Assembly: GCA_051294375.1 (NCBI GenBank)
Contig: CM119264.1
Location: 20,426,248-20,490,247, forward strand
Direction: 5' to 3'
DNA: 64,000 bases
Source: Paraspadella gotoi
Lineage: Eukaryota; Chaetognatha
The notes under the pieces are model-generated. The model did no database searches, was not told the DNA's origin, and saw only the letters and a list, made by a program, of their open reading frames with translations. The position numbers and the translations under genes are program-made. This document shows, in pieces, positions 14,201-28,770 of this stretch. Position 1 is the stretch's first letter. The number at the start of each line of letters is the position of its first letter.

Positions 14201-17200
14201 GAATAATTCTGTACTATTATAAGAATAAATGATTATAAAAGAAATAGATAATAAAAAATATGAAAATTTTACTTGTAAGTCGATTATCTCATGAATGAAT
14301 TATCTTAAAATGATGGGAATGGGTTCATCTGAAAGGTCTTGAAAAATGCATCAGGATAAATACATAATTTTACTTATTTCCCTTAAACGTGCTTTTTCAA
14401 AAACCGCTCTAGTGCATGTACGAAGGTCTCCCCTAAAAGTTTCCTGAATGGGTTTTTTCTGTTAATTAAATCGATCTAAGGTTCATACGTGATAAGTTTT
14501 TATATTTAGTATTTATTTATTTTATATTACGTTTCGCCTCAGTTATTTTCTGTCTTTTTCCCTCTTTTTTTTTGACAGTACTTAAGTTGTCCTCAGCTTC
14601 AGTTCGGCCAAATTATTTACTAGTTATTTCGTCGGTCTTTTGTCATTCTTTTGTCGATCTCCAAGTCGTAATTTGGCGAGACTCATGATCAATCTTTAAT
14701 ACGTTTTATGACTTACTAAAAGTAGCATAGCCCGTCCTAAACATAAGTTTTACAGAATTTTTATGGACATTTTGATAGAAAATACAAGTTTCTAAATCTT
14801 CATCTCTACTTTTCATTCATCATTTACTAAATATTCAGCGGAAAAGATATCCTTGTTTGATCACTCAAATAAAATTTATGTTCCCCAGTGCTCCACTCTA
14901 ATCCACAGTCCTAGGGTAACCGCGCCAGTGACTGGATGCGTCACTGAGGGTCGGAAGCCTCCAAAGCCAACAGTGAGATGCCCCATCCCAATGCCATACT
15001 ATCTTGCCCCTGACTTTGGACAGGCTTTGGTGGTTTAAGGCCTCCATCACTCTTACATATATACTCTTATATAACTTTTAAAGCTCTACCAGAATATATT
15101 AAAAAAAATTAAAAATTAGAAAAAAAGTTTGAGCAAACAATGTCGGATCTGCCCACGATCATTATCGGTAATTAATAATTAAATTATTCAAGTTAATTAA
15201 TTAATTAATTTGATCCTAAATGTTTGTTTTTAGGTCTTTTTGTCACTAATCACGACAAAAGCAATGACAACAATGAGAATAATGCCGATAATGATTGACT
15301 TGATTTATTGACTGATTGATTAATTATTTATTAATTAATTGACTAATGAATTAATTATTTGATTAATTAATACATCCTGCATTTACATTTGATATAAAAG
15401 AAAAAAGAAGCATAATCAATTAGTGAAAAAGGTTTTTTGTTTTTTCCATTTAAACAAATTTCCACTAAGACGAATCCATCGAAACTTTATTTCCAGCTTA
15501 ATCACACACTTTCCTAACCACATAACAAATTCAAGGTCAATCGCCCCATCCACTTATGAGAAATTGGTGTTCAAATAGTGAAATATATTTTTTTTGTTTT
15601 TTCCATTTAAACTCATTTCCACTCGGACGATTCCATCGAAACTTCATATCCAGCTCAATCACACACTTCCCTACCCACACAAAAAATTTCATTCAAATCC
15701 ATCCATCCAATCACGAGTAATTGGTGTTTTTTGCTAAGATGGGATGGACGGACGGACGGATGGACAGATGGACGGATGGACATAATTTTTTTTGCATAAT
15801 TTATAAAAGTTTGATTTTATTTTTGCAACAAATTTTATTCTTACAAGAGCAGACATGTTTCAGCTCACAGTACGAGCCTTCATCAGCGCATATGATATAT
15901 CATAATTCAATGTTCTGACATGATATAAGTGTGTGCCCGACATTATTGAGGGGGCGGACCGACGAACCGACAAAGTTAATTATAGAGTCGGGATCTGCTG
16001 ATAAGCAGATCTGACTAAAAATTTTAAACTTTATATAGTAATAAAATAATCTTTAAATGCTTCCTTGCGCTTAACAATAAGATAAATTTTAAAAATTATT
16101 TTTATTTATATATTCTCTAACAGTCACTTAACCATTATTTATTTGAGAGAACTTCTAGTTTTCTACCTGTTCCAGCCTATTGTATATGTATATTATACAT
16201 TAAGGCGTAGTAAATTTTATAAATTTAACTTTAATTAAAATTCTAAAAGTCAGGAACGAACAATATTATATTATTGAACATTTATGTAATAAAAACATTT
16301 TTAATAAATTTGACAATTTACGCAGTAGGCCATATTTATACTAGTACTAATCCAATAAATGTTAAAATTTCAAAACAGTTTTTTCTAAGATTTTTTTGCA
16401 GATTTGGATTTTTCATAAAAATTTGGTAAAAAGAAATATAACTCTTTTTTAAAAATTCCTTCATTAAGTGGGTCAAAAATTATAAAAAGCTATATTTTAA
16501 GCTGAAAATTAACTTTTTATATATTAAATATAGTTTTTTTTTCATTTTTAACCCACTTAATAAAAAAAATTTTAAAAATGATTAATATTTTCTTTTATCA
16601 AATTTTGACAAGTAATTCAAATCTGTAATCAATTTTATCAATTTTATAAGGATAGTACTATATATAAATATAGTATACTGCAAAAATTAAAAAACATAAG
16701 ATTAATTTTTTTTACAAATTAATATTCACTGAGGTATGTTGTTTATAATTAACTTTTAGAATTTCTGTACATAACTTTCACTACGCTCTATTATACAATA
16801 AACATGGTCGAAGAATCAAAATGATAAGTATAAAAAGTAAAAGGAAAATAAAGAAATAAAGCAAAGAACAAGGGAAAAAAATATTTGGAGTTCATGAGAA
16901 AAAAAATGGAAGAAAGTGAAGAACAGCGTTAACCGGAGAGACTATCTCAAGCTAAATGGCTCTCTTAAACCTCAAAAGAAAGAAAGAATACATTTTTAAA
17001 AAACAGGCTTGCGCTCTCTGTAGAGGGATTGAAGGTTAGGAAAACGAAACTTTATTGTCATGGTAAAAAGTTACAAAACTTAGCTTGTAGTTACTAGAAA
17101 TGAGTGGGAAACGCCAAATGCTGCAAGATATGAATATGTATTTATTATGTATACATTTAAAAAAAAATTCATTGGAAAACAAAATCTTACAGAATTAGGA

Positions 17201-19147
17201 AAACCTGCTTCGTTTTAAAAGTCAATTCCATTTTCTGGTGGCAGATTTTGTCACTGTTGAAGGACATAAAACTTAATATGGAGTATGGAGTATGGAGTTC
17301 GTCTATCTTTACTCAACTCATTGACTACTACAATATAAACTTTCCTTTTTTAGTTGTGCTTTGAGTACTCACGGATCAAGTCAATTTAATTTACTTTTTG
17401 GTTGGTAGATCGGCCGGTTAGTCTGTTTAACTTACGTTTTAAATTTTTATTTGGTAAGAAGGGGAGGTATATACTTATGGAGTATGTTTTATGAAATTTG
17501 TACAACCAATAGAAAAGTTATACATTCATTTAATAAATAAGCTATCTTGCCTCTGACTTTGGACAGTAGAGCGTAGTAAAAGTTACATACAGAAATTCTA
17601 AAAGTTAATTATGAACAATATACCATCAGTGAACATTAATTTGTAAAAAAAATTAATCTTATGTTTTTTAATTTTCGCAGTATGCTATATTTATATATAG
17701 TACTATCCTTATAAAATTGATTACAGATTTGAATTCCTTGTCAAAAGTTGATAAAAGAAAATATAAATCATTTTTAAAATTTTTTCATTAAGTGGGTTAA
17801 AAATAAAAAAAAAATATTTAATATATAAAAAGTTAGTTTTCAGCTTAAAATGTAGCTTTATATAATTTTTGACCCACTTAATGAAGGAATTTTTAAAAAA
17901 GAGTTATATTTCTTTTTACCAACTTTTTATGACAAATCCAAATCTGCAAAAAAATCTTAGAAAAAACTATTTTGAAATTTAAACATTTATTGGATTAGTA
18001 CTAGAATAAATACTGCGTAAATTGTCAAATTTATTAAAAATGTTTTTATTACATAAATGTTCATTAATATAATGTGGTTCGTTCCTCACTTTTAGAATTT
18101 TAATTAAAGTTAAATTTATAAAATTTACTACGCCTCATTGGACACTGGACAGGCCCTTGGTGGTTTAATGCCTCCATCACTCTTACTTTTATATTTGTGC
18201 TGTCTTGTGATCACCAAGCCAGAAATTCAAATTCAAATATAATAATTTATTTTAATTAATATTTGCCAGACTGACAAAGTAAGAATATGCTTCTAGTTTT
18301 ATATAAAGTACTGTCAATTGTTATGCACTGAAATGTACTCTGTTTTATAATATACTTATAAAATCATGTAATTATATAGAGATACAGTCGTATAATCAGA
18401 AAGTCAATGCAAAAAAGTTTGTTTAATACATAATTATTTTAGTCAATACTTAACAAACCATTGATCAAATATTAAATGCTTAGTGCGTATTTGTTTTATA
18501 TTTGTGTAGTCATGTAATTATCAAGATAATTGCTTCCTCAAAAGAAAGTCAGGGCGGCGCAACACCTCCGACTTGACGGTTCTTATCTTGTTCTTCTTTT
18601 TTTATCTTTATTATTTCTCTCGTTTTGTGTTGGTCTCTGACCATTGGGGTGTCAAAAAGGTCGACAGAGTTATGGGTGCTCAGGAAACTGCGGAAAATAT
18701 TTTTTTTCTTGATCAGCAATTTTACGATGTTTGTTGTGAAAACAAAACGAAACAAAAACTTTTGACAGTCGTTAAAAAATAAAGGATGTTTAACTGTTTC
18801 TACGTCCTATAAGTATCTCGACTATTAATCATTATTTTCCTATTTTTTTATCCTATTTTATTTGTTTTTTCTCTACTTTTTTAATCTTTTCTAGTTCAGT
18901 TTAAATGACTAATATTATTAATATTCTAATTACGCTAAAGGCGATATTCCAGAAAATTGGCCTTCAAACAAGCCTTTTCAAAGGTTCCTTATCCCCTAGA
19001 GCTTATTTGCCCTTTCGCTCGTCCGTCTCTGATTCTCTTCTTTATTTTTCTTCTCCCCTTTTTTTAGTTGATCCAGTCTATGCCCTCTTGCAGAGCGCAT
19101 CGGAAACGCGAGATAAAGCCAGGTCGAAACGGTCGGGAGCAATGCCA

Positions 19148-19187
<40 letters not shown>

Positions 19188-22100
19188 CTTAGTGACATGT
19201 TTGACTTGCCCAGGTGATGGATCCTTTGATGACAGCGAGGAAGGGTCTATTTCCGGTCGCCGGTCAGCAACGTCGGAGGAGGCAGCGCTGGCGGCAGAGG
19301 CGACGCCCTACGATTTGGGCGGTGCGACGCCCCGCCTCCCGCCAGGTGCCGACAGCGCCGTCGCGCCTGCAGCGCCGCAAGGTGAGACTAGAAATAAAAA
19401 CGCTGAACGGAGCCGCGATGGTTGTACGAAGCGGTTTTTTGAGGTTCTGAAATTTATGAAGTACTATTAACCTCGTTTGACATTAGCGTACTTTACGTAT
19501 ATATGAGCTGCAAAAGTTCAAATGAACACTGTCTTGGTAGAATTTACTTTAAAATATTATTGGATCAATGTACTTCAGTTTTATTATATAACATTTATAT
19601 TATATAAATTTATATTCATGAGCAACCGTTTTAACCCCCGCCTCGTTTTGTCATAGTCATTCAAAAACAATAAAATTCGCTGGATAATACGTATAATTCT
19701 TTTTATATTTTTACACGGATTTCAAATGGGAGTGAAATGAAAAGAGTTTTTAAAACTATTAACTGACTGACTAAAATTTTTGTTATTTTATTATAATTTT
19801 AGGATAATGTCTTAGGAGCTTTCAAAAACATTCTTATTAGTATCTTTCAAGGTATAGTTGGAATTTTTGAAATTTTTGAATTTTTTATTTTCTATAAATT
19901 TTAACTAGAAAAGCTATAAAAATTAAATGGCTGTCATAATGGTTTTCTGATTGCACATGCTCAGGCACATACTCCAATGCCTATATCATTAAGATAAACC
20001 AAAATTTGTAAACATTTTTTTTTCAAACATTTTTTTTTCGTTTTTTGAAATTCGACCACAGCGTTGATAAGCACATAACTAAGAAAGCAAGCAAGCTAGC
20101 AACGAAGAGAATGGATTATCAAGTGGCTTGTCTCTCTTGGCTTCTCCGTCTTTTCTTTTGATTGACCAATCAGAGAGGAGGCTTCCCTGAGGAACTTACC
20201 TTCAAGAAACAAACATCAAACTCCTTATGGACTATTTGTTATATTGTTTATTGCCTGCCTTTTCTCTGCATAATCTACATATTTTGTATGTTAATTATCA
20301 TCATCCTAACGTGTTCTTATGTCAATAAAACTCCTCCTATTTCTCCCTTAATAAACCACGCCTTCTTCCTTCGTTGTGGTGGCTCACCACGCCTCCTAAG
20401 AAGACCACTCTACCGGAATTACGCTACCCTACTTTAGAAGTAACACCATTTTAGGTCATCCTCCTTAAAATAAAAAACCCCCAAAATATAAAAACTCTTC
20501 TTATTTAAACCAAAAAAAAATAAATGAAATTTAAAAAAAATAATCTCCCATTAAGTTAAAGCGATGAAAAAGAACCCACTCTCCCCCCCCAAAAAAAAGT
20601 TTCGTGAAAAGACAAAAAAAAAAATCAAGTAAAAAAAACCAACTCTAAAAACAATTTTATTTTGCGAATTCAGGAGTGCGTTCAATTGTAGCCTGAGTGC
20701 AAAAAAAAAAAAAAAATCCCTCCCAAAAAATATTTAAAACTACACATTTTCCAAACTTGAAAACCCGATTCCTCAACTTTTAAAGCTTAACAAATAAAAA
20801 AAATATCTCTGATATATTAAACTTCTAATTTTAAAACTCCCCCCTCCTTACGTTGCATAAAAAAAAAAAAAAAACGACGCCAAACTTATCAAAAGATCTT
20901 TTCCCGACGACCGTGTGTTTTCTCTCTGAGCCATGCCGTCACGTGACCCAGCATTGCTCCCAAACACAAAAGAAAAACACGATCTCTCCCTGTTAATCCT
21001 ATCCAGAATAAAAAGAAGCCAAGGCCAAAGTCGCGACATTAAAAACAATAAAATTTCTCTCTCACCCTTTAACAGAAATGCTCCTACACATAAAAAACCA
21101 GTACCAGAAAAGAAACTGCAACGGCCAAACAATGGCCAATCCGTACCAAATGAAAAGTCAATTTGAAAATGCAGCTTCTAAGCTCATTTCTCACCCACCA
21201 CCCTCCTCTATTCTCGCGCCAATAAGCAATGAAGATGAAATAATTTTTAAGAAATGCGATCTCTACTACAAGTACTTTTCAGCCCCCTCAACATTTGATG
21301 GACCACACATAGGAGTAATAAAACTATTTCAAAATAACTTAACTCATGAGGCCCGACTTTCATTTAGAAGCCCAAGCACCTCTTATGATCTTCAAATTGA
21401 ATCACAAACCAAACCTTGGCAAATGGATATCGTACCCATTCAGTCTAAAACGAACTCCACAAATGTGAAACATATTATTTGATCAGGCCAGAAAAAAATT
21501 ATGATTTGTACATTAGGTGCTATGACATTGAAGATGGCATCATTTTTAAAGCTGAATTTGATCGTTTATCCCGAGAAAAGAAAATAAAAGAAGAAAAAGA
21601 AAAGTACCAAACCATTCAAAATCTGAAGGTACTGAGGACAAAGATAAATGTAAAGACGAAGTAAAAAACGATGTAGAAAAGACTACAGAGGAAGGAAAAG
21701 AGCTCGAATCAACTTGCCACAAAACTGGAGAAGAACAAAAACAGGCAATACCACCCAAGAAACTTACCATAGAACAGGTATTTGCCGAAATATTTTCTGG
21801 GCAACCTGAACTAAGGAAAAAGAAAAAGGCCAGCAACTCTCCTGCTACAAACACTCAACTAAACCAAACCATAAGGAATTCAGAAATGCAAACAGATGCC
21901 TTACAATCCAAAACACTTGCATTGACAATTTCAACACAAACAGATAATCCCCCAAATTGTAATATAGCAGAACAAAATATACAAACAGAAGACCTTAAAG
22001 ACCCACAAAGCAAAACATTTAAAAAGACTGTTTCAACACAAAGGATCGCCCAAATAGCATTACAATGGCAACACAAACTGATGAACCCCCAAATAGCATA

Positions 22101-25100
22101 AAATGGCAACACAAACTGATGAACCCCCAAATAGCAATACAATGGCAACACAAACTTAGAAACCCCCAAGCAAAAGTCTACAGGTTCTACCTGACTTCTC
22201 CAATTTGATTAAAACTCTCTCAGATACCCGAGATGAAATATCTAATCTTTACCACACTGACCAAGCTGGCCTTGAACATACAAAAAAATTTGAGATCAAT
22301 CAAAGCAACAAGGAAACTTACAAAGAAGAAAGACTCAACCAAAGTCATATCAATGAATCAGTATTTATTAGACACATTTTTTTCCGCAACAAATGGTCAT
22401 AGAAACTTCGGAAAACCACCATTCGATTCGAAATAAAATTCTCTTTCAAATGATGTGCTATATGATTAACTTATTTAAAGATTTCGCTTGACCCAGCGGC
22501 GTCGAAGTTCCACATGCGTCAGATTCATTGATTTATGTATATTTTGAAACGTTGAAGGGATCTTATGTGATGTTTTTAATCATTATGGATTGAAATGAAT
22601 GTAAAACTCCGATGTAGTTGTAATTTATTAAAATTAATAAAAAGTATTAAGCAAAATATACCGGAAGTGTAATTTTAATATTTTTAAACCAATTTATCTT
22701 CTCTCATGAAAGTGACGGCAAGAGGCAAACAATTCTTGCGTTGTTATTGTTAACTGAATCTTTAAACTTGAAGTTCATAAGACACTTTGTTTGGCTTAGG
22801 GTGAGATCGACGATGTTCTTCAAAGCCCTGAAGCATTGCTTCATGTTGCATTTTATTACGGGTTATTGAACCATTGTAATCACTTGCAAATTTAACCACC
22901 CTCTCCGCAGCATCATTGAGTGGCGAAAATCCATTTACAAGCTTGCAGAATGAGTGGTAGTTGGCGTTATCATTACATTCTTCCACAGGTTTTGACAAAA
23001 AAGATGGCTCAAAGTGACAAAGCTGTGTAATAAATTATAATAGTCATTGAAATTAGATATAATTAATATAAAATTATTGATAAAATATTGCAAATGAACC
23101 TGAAAAAATAACCATGAATCAGCCGAAACGTAATCTTCTAATTTCTGTTTTCATATACGCATGGTATTTCCGGCTTTCCCATTTCTACTTGGACCTTTTC
23201 AGAGCTCAAGAGGGCTTCAGCCATCGACATTCTAGTTGAGTTTGAGACTTTTTTTGAAGCCAAAGCGAGAATAACCGAGTGGCCAGAAAGATATTCGGTA
23301 TGTAAATCAATCTTTCTTAGTCCAGCATGGGCCCCATCGCGATCCCTTGATCGCCACGCCATTAGATCTTCATGAAGGGAGACAGTAAGGAATGGAGCAC
23401 CCGCCATGAATGGACAGCAGAACCAGTAATAAAATTGAATGTACAAGATGAATAAGACATCACCAAGACATCCATTTTCTGCTGGTGACTCAAAACAAAA
23501 GAATCACCAACGATCAGCATTTTGAGAATGTAGAGGCAGCTACCCATCCAACGAGCGTGATGTATCGTGCTTAGCCTTTTTGTCATGTGAAGTTGAGCTT
23601 CTTTGCCGAAGAAAAAGAGACGAGATCAACTGACTTCATATTAATTTTATTATGAGTGTGCTTTTGGCAATATAATGATAATTGATTTCTAAAATCTAAA
23701 TAAATCTGCAAACTACAAAGCATTTTGTGCATAATTATTTATCTAATTTTACTCTATTCATATTCTACTAAAAATATGACATTGTAATCTTTTTCCTTAG
23801 TTCTTCCTTAGTTCTTCCGAATTGTTTTCAGGTGAAGCAAAGGGATTCGCGCGTCACCCAGTTGCCAAAGGTTAATTAATTCTAGAGCTACGACATAAGC
23901 AGTCTCATTTTTATCTCGCTGGTTTTTGGGCTGAGTGTAAAAAATGTCAAAGAACCGTTCCAATACTGCTGCCCCTTTTGGTGGTTCTGCCGGCGGTGGT
24001 CGAAAGTTCGCTAAGCGCTTGCAAATACCAAATTCGGGAAACAGAGGAAACTCGGCCCCTGTAGCAGAACGAGTGTTCATGATTAATGGACTGTCAGTAA
24101 AAAAAGATTATTCTTAATAAATTAAACAAAGAATAACTATCTATCAGTCACAGAAATTTAATAATTAACTAAATTATATCGAAAAATAATAAATATTGTA
24201 ACTGAGAAAGAGTTCCAATTTGGATGTTGTTACCAAGTTGCTTTCAACTCGCCTGGGTCAAGCGAAATATTTTTAGAAAGTAATTAAATTATATACCAAA
24301 CGAAAGAGAATTTTATTTCGAATCGAATGGTGGTTTTCCGAAGTTTCTATGACATTTGTTGCGGAAAAAAATGTGTCTAGTATTTATCATTCAAAATAAC
24401 ATAATGGAACCGTCCCACAGACAGTCATCCAAAAAAAAAATAAAACCGGATAAAAGCCACTTGAACATATGGGCATAAATACCTATTCAGTCTTTCCATA
24501 GTAATGCTACGAAGTCTTAGGTAAGATAACAGTTTCCAAAAATTATTCTTTTTCAAGTTTTAAGCAAATCTCTATTTCGGATGAGTCTTTGTGAGGTTTG
24601 TTTCACCCACATGGGTCGAATAGAAAAATTATTTGACTTTGTTATGGTATCAGCACTTTGTCTAGTTTGTTAACAAACAAAAAAAAGATTTTCATAATAT
24701 GTCACTATGTATGATATAAAAAACATAGTAAAAACTCATCGAATTTCAGCCGATTTCAATCAACCAGATTTAGTTCCTAATGATACATCTTCACACTAAT
24801 CAGTTACTAATTTAATCTCATCCGCATTCGTCCGCCATTTTGAGAAATTTAAAAATGCTTTTCATTCAAAAAATAATAAAAAAGAATTCGATATTCTTCA
24901 GAAATTACCATATTATTCTTTTCTTTGATGGATTTTCCGATCTTAATTTGCTTCGCGCACTTTTAAAGAGATTAAATTAATGATTTTATATTTAGCAAAC
25001 GTACACCTATTACTTATAATATAAATATCAAAAAAATATTAAGTTAGGTCAATTTCTTTGTAAAATCAAAATTATAAATCAAAAGTCGTTCAACTACCAT

Positions 25101-27244
25101 AAATAATTTCTTTAAGAACCAAATTTGTCGGTTAATGAATTTTTTCTCCATATTTTTTCAAATCAATCTTAAACATTTGAAACTTTTCCAACAACCTCAG
25201 AGGGCTTCTATGATAATCAGCATACGAGAAAAAGTTGTTTTTGTCAAAAAAGAGAGGTTTATCCGGAAATTTAGTCCATTTGGATCACTGTGCCACAGCA
25301 AACTTACTACTGAAATGTCAAGCTTGAAAAATCTTAGTGCAAACAAATCTCAAAATTATAAGCAGCATAAACAGGAAAAGGTTGAGAAAAGAAAAACACT
25401 AAGAAACCAAACAGATCCTATCAGAATCATCCCAAAACTGATGGATCTTAAAATCAAACCACCATCAATCCACCAAAACCTAAAAATCAGATACAACCAG
25501 CTAAACCCATTGGCAAAGTCTAGAAGGCACTACATGCTCTAAAACAAATTAACAGATTGAATCCATTACATTACAATGACCCCTGGATGATGGAACAATA
25601 CCTCCCATGGTGGACTTCAACTTCTCCACAGCCCTTCATCCACACCTGAGGAGGACTTATGAGCTCGACAAGGGGCTAATATACAGACATAGGAGATGGA
25701 TGAATAGAGACTTGGGATAAGGAACACGCTCGACCAATTCTCAGATACACGAGAAGGTCTCGCAATGGGAGGGGGGTGACAACGCAGAGAATGGATTATC
25801 AAGTGGCTTGTCTCTCTTGGCTTCTCCGTCTTTTCTTCTGATTGACCAATCAGAGAGGAGGCTTCCCTGAGGAAACCGACGGCAGAGAAACGAGAGAGGG
25901 AACTGGATCACTCTTCAACTTACCTTCAAGAAACAAACATCAAACTCCTTATGGACTATTTGTTATATTGTTTATTGCCTGCCTTTTCTCTGCATAATCT
26001 ACATATTTTGTATGTTAATTATCATCATCCTAACGTGTTCTTATGTCAATAAAACTCCTCCTATTTCTTCCTTAATAAACCACGCCTACTTCCTTCTTTG
26101 CTAGGTATTGAAAAGAAAACAAGTTTGAGCAAACAATGTCGGATCTGCCTACGATAATTAATTAATTAATTATTAAATAATTTTTAATTAATCAATTATT
26201 AATTAATTTTTAATTAATTAATTATTATTTAATTATTAATTAATTATTAATTATTAATAAATAATTATTATTAATTTATTAATTAATTAATTTTAATTAA
26301 TAATAATAATTAATTAATTATATTTTATTTTATGTCTCTTTCTCTCTTCTCTCTCTCTCTCTCTCTTTTATGCAATTGCGACGATTGCTTTTAAGATTTT
26401 TTTAACTTGCATCAATTTTTCAACTTGCATCATTTTTTCATTTGCATCATTTTTCAATTTGCATCATTTTTTCAATTTGCATCATTTTTTCAACTTTCAT
26501 CATTCTTTCAACTTGCATCATTTTTTCAACTTGCATCATTTTTCAACTTGCATAAATTTTTTTAAATTGCATCATTTTTTCACATTAATTAATTAATTAA
26601 TAATTATTTAATTAATTAATTAATTAATAAAACATTTATTAGTAATCATTAATTCCATTTAAACTCATTTCCACCTGCACCATTCCGTCAAAACTTTATA
26701 TCTGGCTTCTTCTCACACTTTCCTACCGGCTCACAAAATTTCATCTCAATCTATCATGGGTTAAAATAAATAAAAAGATTCAAGTAAATGTGACTCATAT
26801 TTTTTCATTTAAACTCATTTCCACTCGCACGATTCCATCGAAACTTTATATCCAGCTTCATCTCACACTGTCCTACCCACACACAAAATTTCATCCAATC
26901 CAACCAGCCAATCACGAGTTATTGGAGCTTTTTGCTAAGGTGGGACGGATGACGGATTAATTGACTGATTAATTAAAAATCTTTAAAGCATAAGGAATCG
27001 AGCCTACTTTTGATGATAACCAAATATTGATGCGATGATAACCAATATTGATGCGATGATAACCAATAATTGATGCGATGATAATAAATAACTGATGTGA
27101 TGTAATCAGAATGATGATATATTCATTGATGTGATGATAATCATTCATTGATATGATGAATCATTCATTGATGCGATGATAGTCATTCATTGACGCGATG
27201 AGTCATTCATCGTAAATAAAACAAACAAATGCGTGTATGAATGA

Positions 27245-27284
<40 letters not shown>

Positions 27285-28301
27285 AAGAGTGAGAGAGGCT
27301 GGTCAGTTTTCACTCTCGTTTATATAAAGTATAATCAGAAGCTGGACCGCCCTGCAGAGCTGAACTCGTTTTTCGACGTATCTGAGTAGGGACGAACTCT
27401 TTTCCTTTCCTTTGAATGAAATTTTAGATTGTTCTTTTTTTAAGAAGAAACCAGACCGAGGTCAAATTTCATATTTGCATATTTAACTATTTATAAATAT
27501 TTATCCCAACTCAAATAATTATTATTTAAAAAAGAATAAAAATGATTAAATATATACACTAAAAAAATTTACAATTTTAAAATTGTAAAAATTATTAGAA
27601 TAACAAAAAAAGTAATGTTTAATTTGACAATATCTCTCTTCTCAACTCCTATTTAGATATAATTTGCCAATAGTGGGCCGACCGGTCCAAAGTTACAGTA
27701 ATAAACAAAAACAAAAAAAATTTTTTTGTTAGAAAGTTATATATGTAATTAAATTAATCCGCGCAATTGCCGGACATATAGCAGCTATATGTACAGCAGC
27801 AAGCTGATGTACATGTGACATTGCCTGCATTATAAGTTATTTTTTCCTTTTTTCTAAAAGGAATCCATGAAAATCTCGGATGTAAATTTGGGTTTTGTAT
27901 AGAGAAAAAAAAATAAATGGCGATAATAAAAGTTTTTAGAAGGAAAAAATAATAAGAATTTTTCAAAACAGAACGGTCGTACATAGAGAGAGAGAGACAG
28001 AGAGAGAGAGAGAGTGAAAAAGTGACTAAAAAATTTTTTTGTAAAAAAAAAAGAGAAGAGAGAGAGAGAGATAGAGAGAGCCGGAACTCGTTTACTCGTC
28101 GCGCAGTGACGGAGGTAAAAAAAAGGTGACTAAAAATTATTTTGTACAAAAAAAAGAGATAGAAAGAGAGAAAGAGAGAGAGAGACAGATAGAGAGAAAG
28201 ATAGATAGAGAGAGAGAAAGAGAGGAGAGAGAGAGACGCGGAACACGTGTTTACTCGTTTACAAGTGAATAAATTTTTTTTTGTAAAAAAAAAAAGAGAG
28301 A

Positions 28302-28366
<65 letters not shown>

Positions 28367-28724
28367 AGAGAGGAGAGGGAGAGAGAAGAGAGAAAGTTTT
28401 CCCGCCAACGATACGCAATATTAGGTCACTCTGTTTATATCGGCGTGATCTCGGTCAAGTTGATTTTTTTTATACACGTAACGCGTTATTAGGTCATGTT
28501 CCTCGACATTGTTACTCGTTGCCCCGCAACGGCCACGAAATCCAGGTGAAGTTAGTTATTCTTCACATTTTCTCAAAAAATCCACGAAAATCTCAGATGT
28601 AAATTTGGGATTTTGTATTGAGAAAGAAGCGCGGAATAAATGGCGATAATAAAGTTTTAGAAGGAAAGAAATAATAAGAATTTTTCAAACGGTGGTAAAA
28701 AAGTGAATAATTTTTTTTTTGTAA

Positions 28725-28770
<46 letters not shown>

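Larger units (their letters stand above)
20096..26104 (+). mobile_element. LTR retrotransposon with noncanonical LTR ends, lacking a visible pol
   Basis: Two direct repeats, 20100-20376 and 25780-26100, flank about 5.4 kb. Each LTR begins CAACG and the left one ends CTTCGTTG, so the ends are CAA...TTG rather than TG...CA. A 4-bp target duplication CTAG sits at 20096-20099 and 26101-26104. TGGTGGCTCACCACG starts at 20377, directly after the left LTR, as a tRNA primer site. A purine tract 'aatgggagggggg' ends at about 25776, just before the right LTR. The left LTR lacks about 45 bases present in the right one. The interior has A-rich, broken plus-strand frames and no reverse transcriptase or integrase motif that I can see. 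A hAT-like element interrupts it. Confidence 0.85.
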
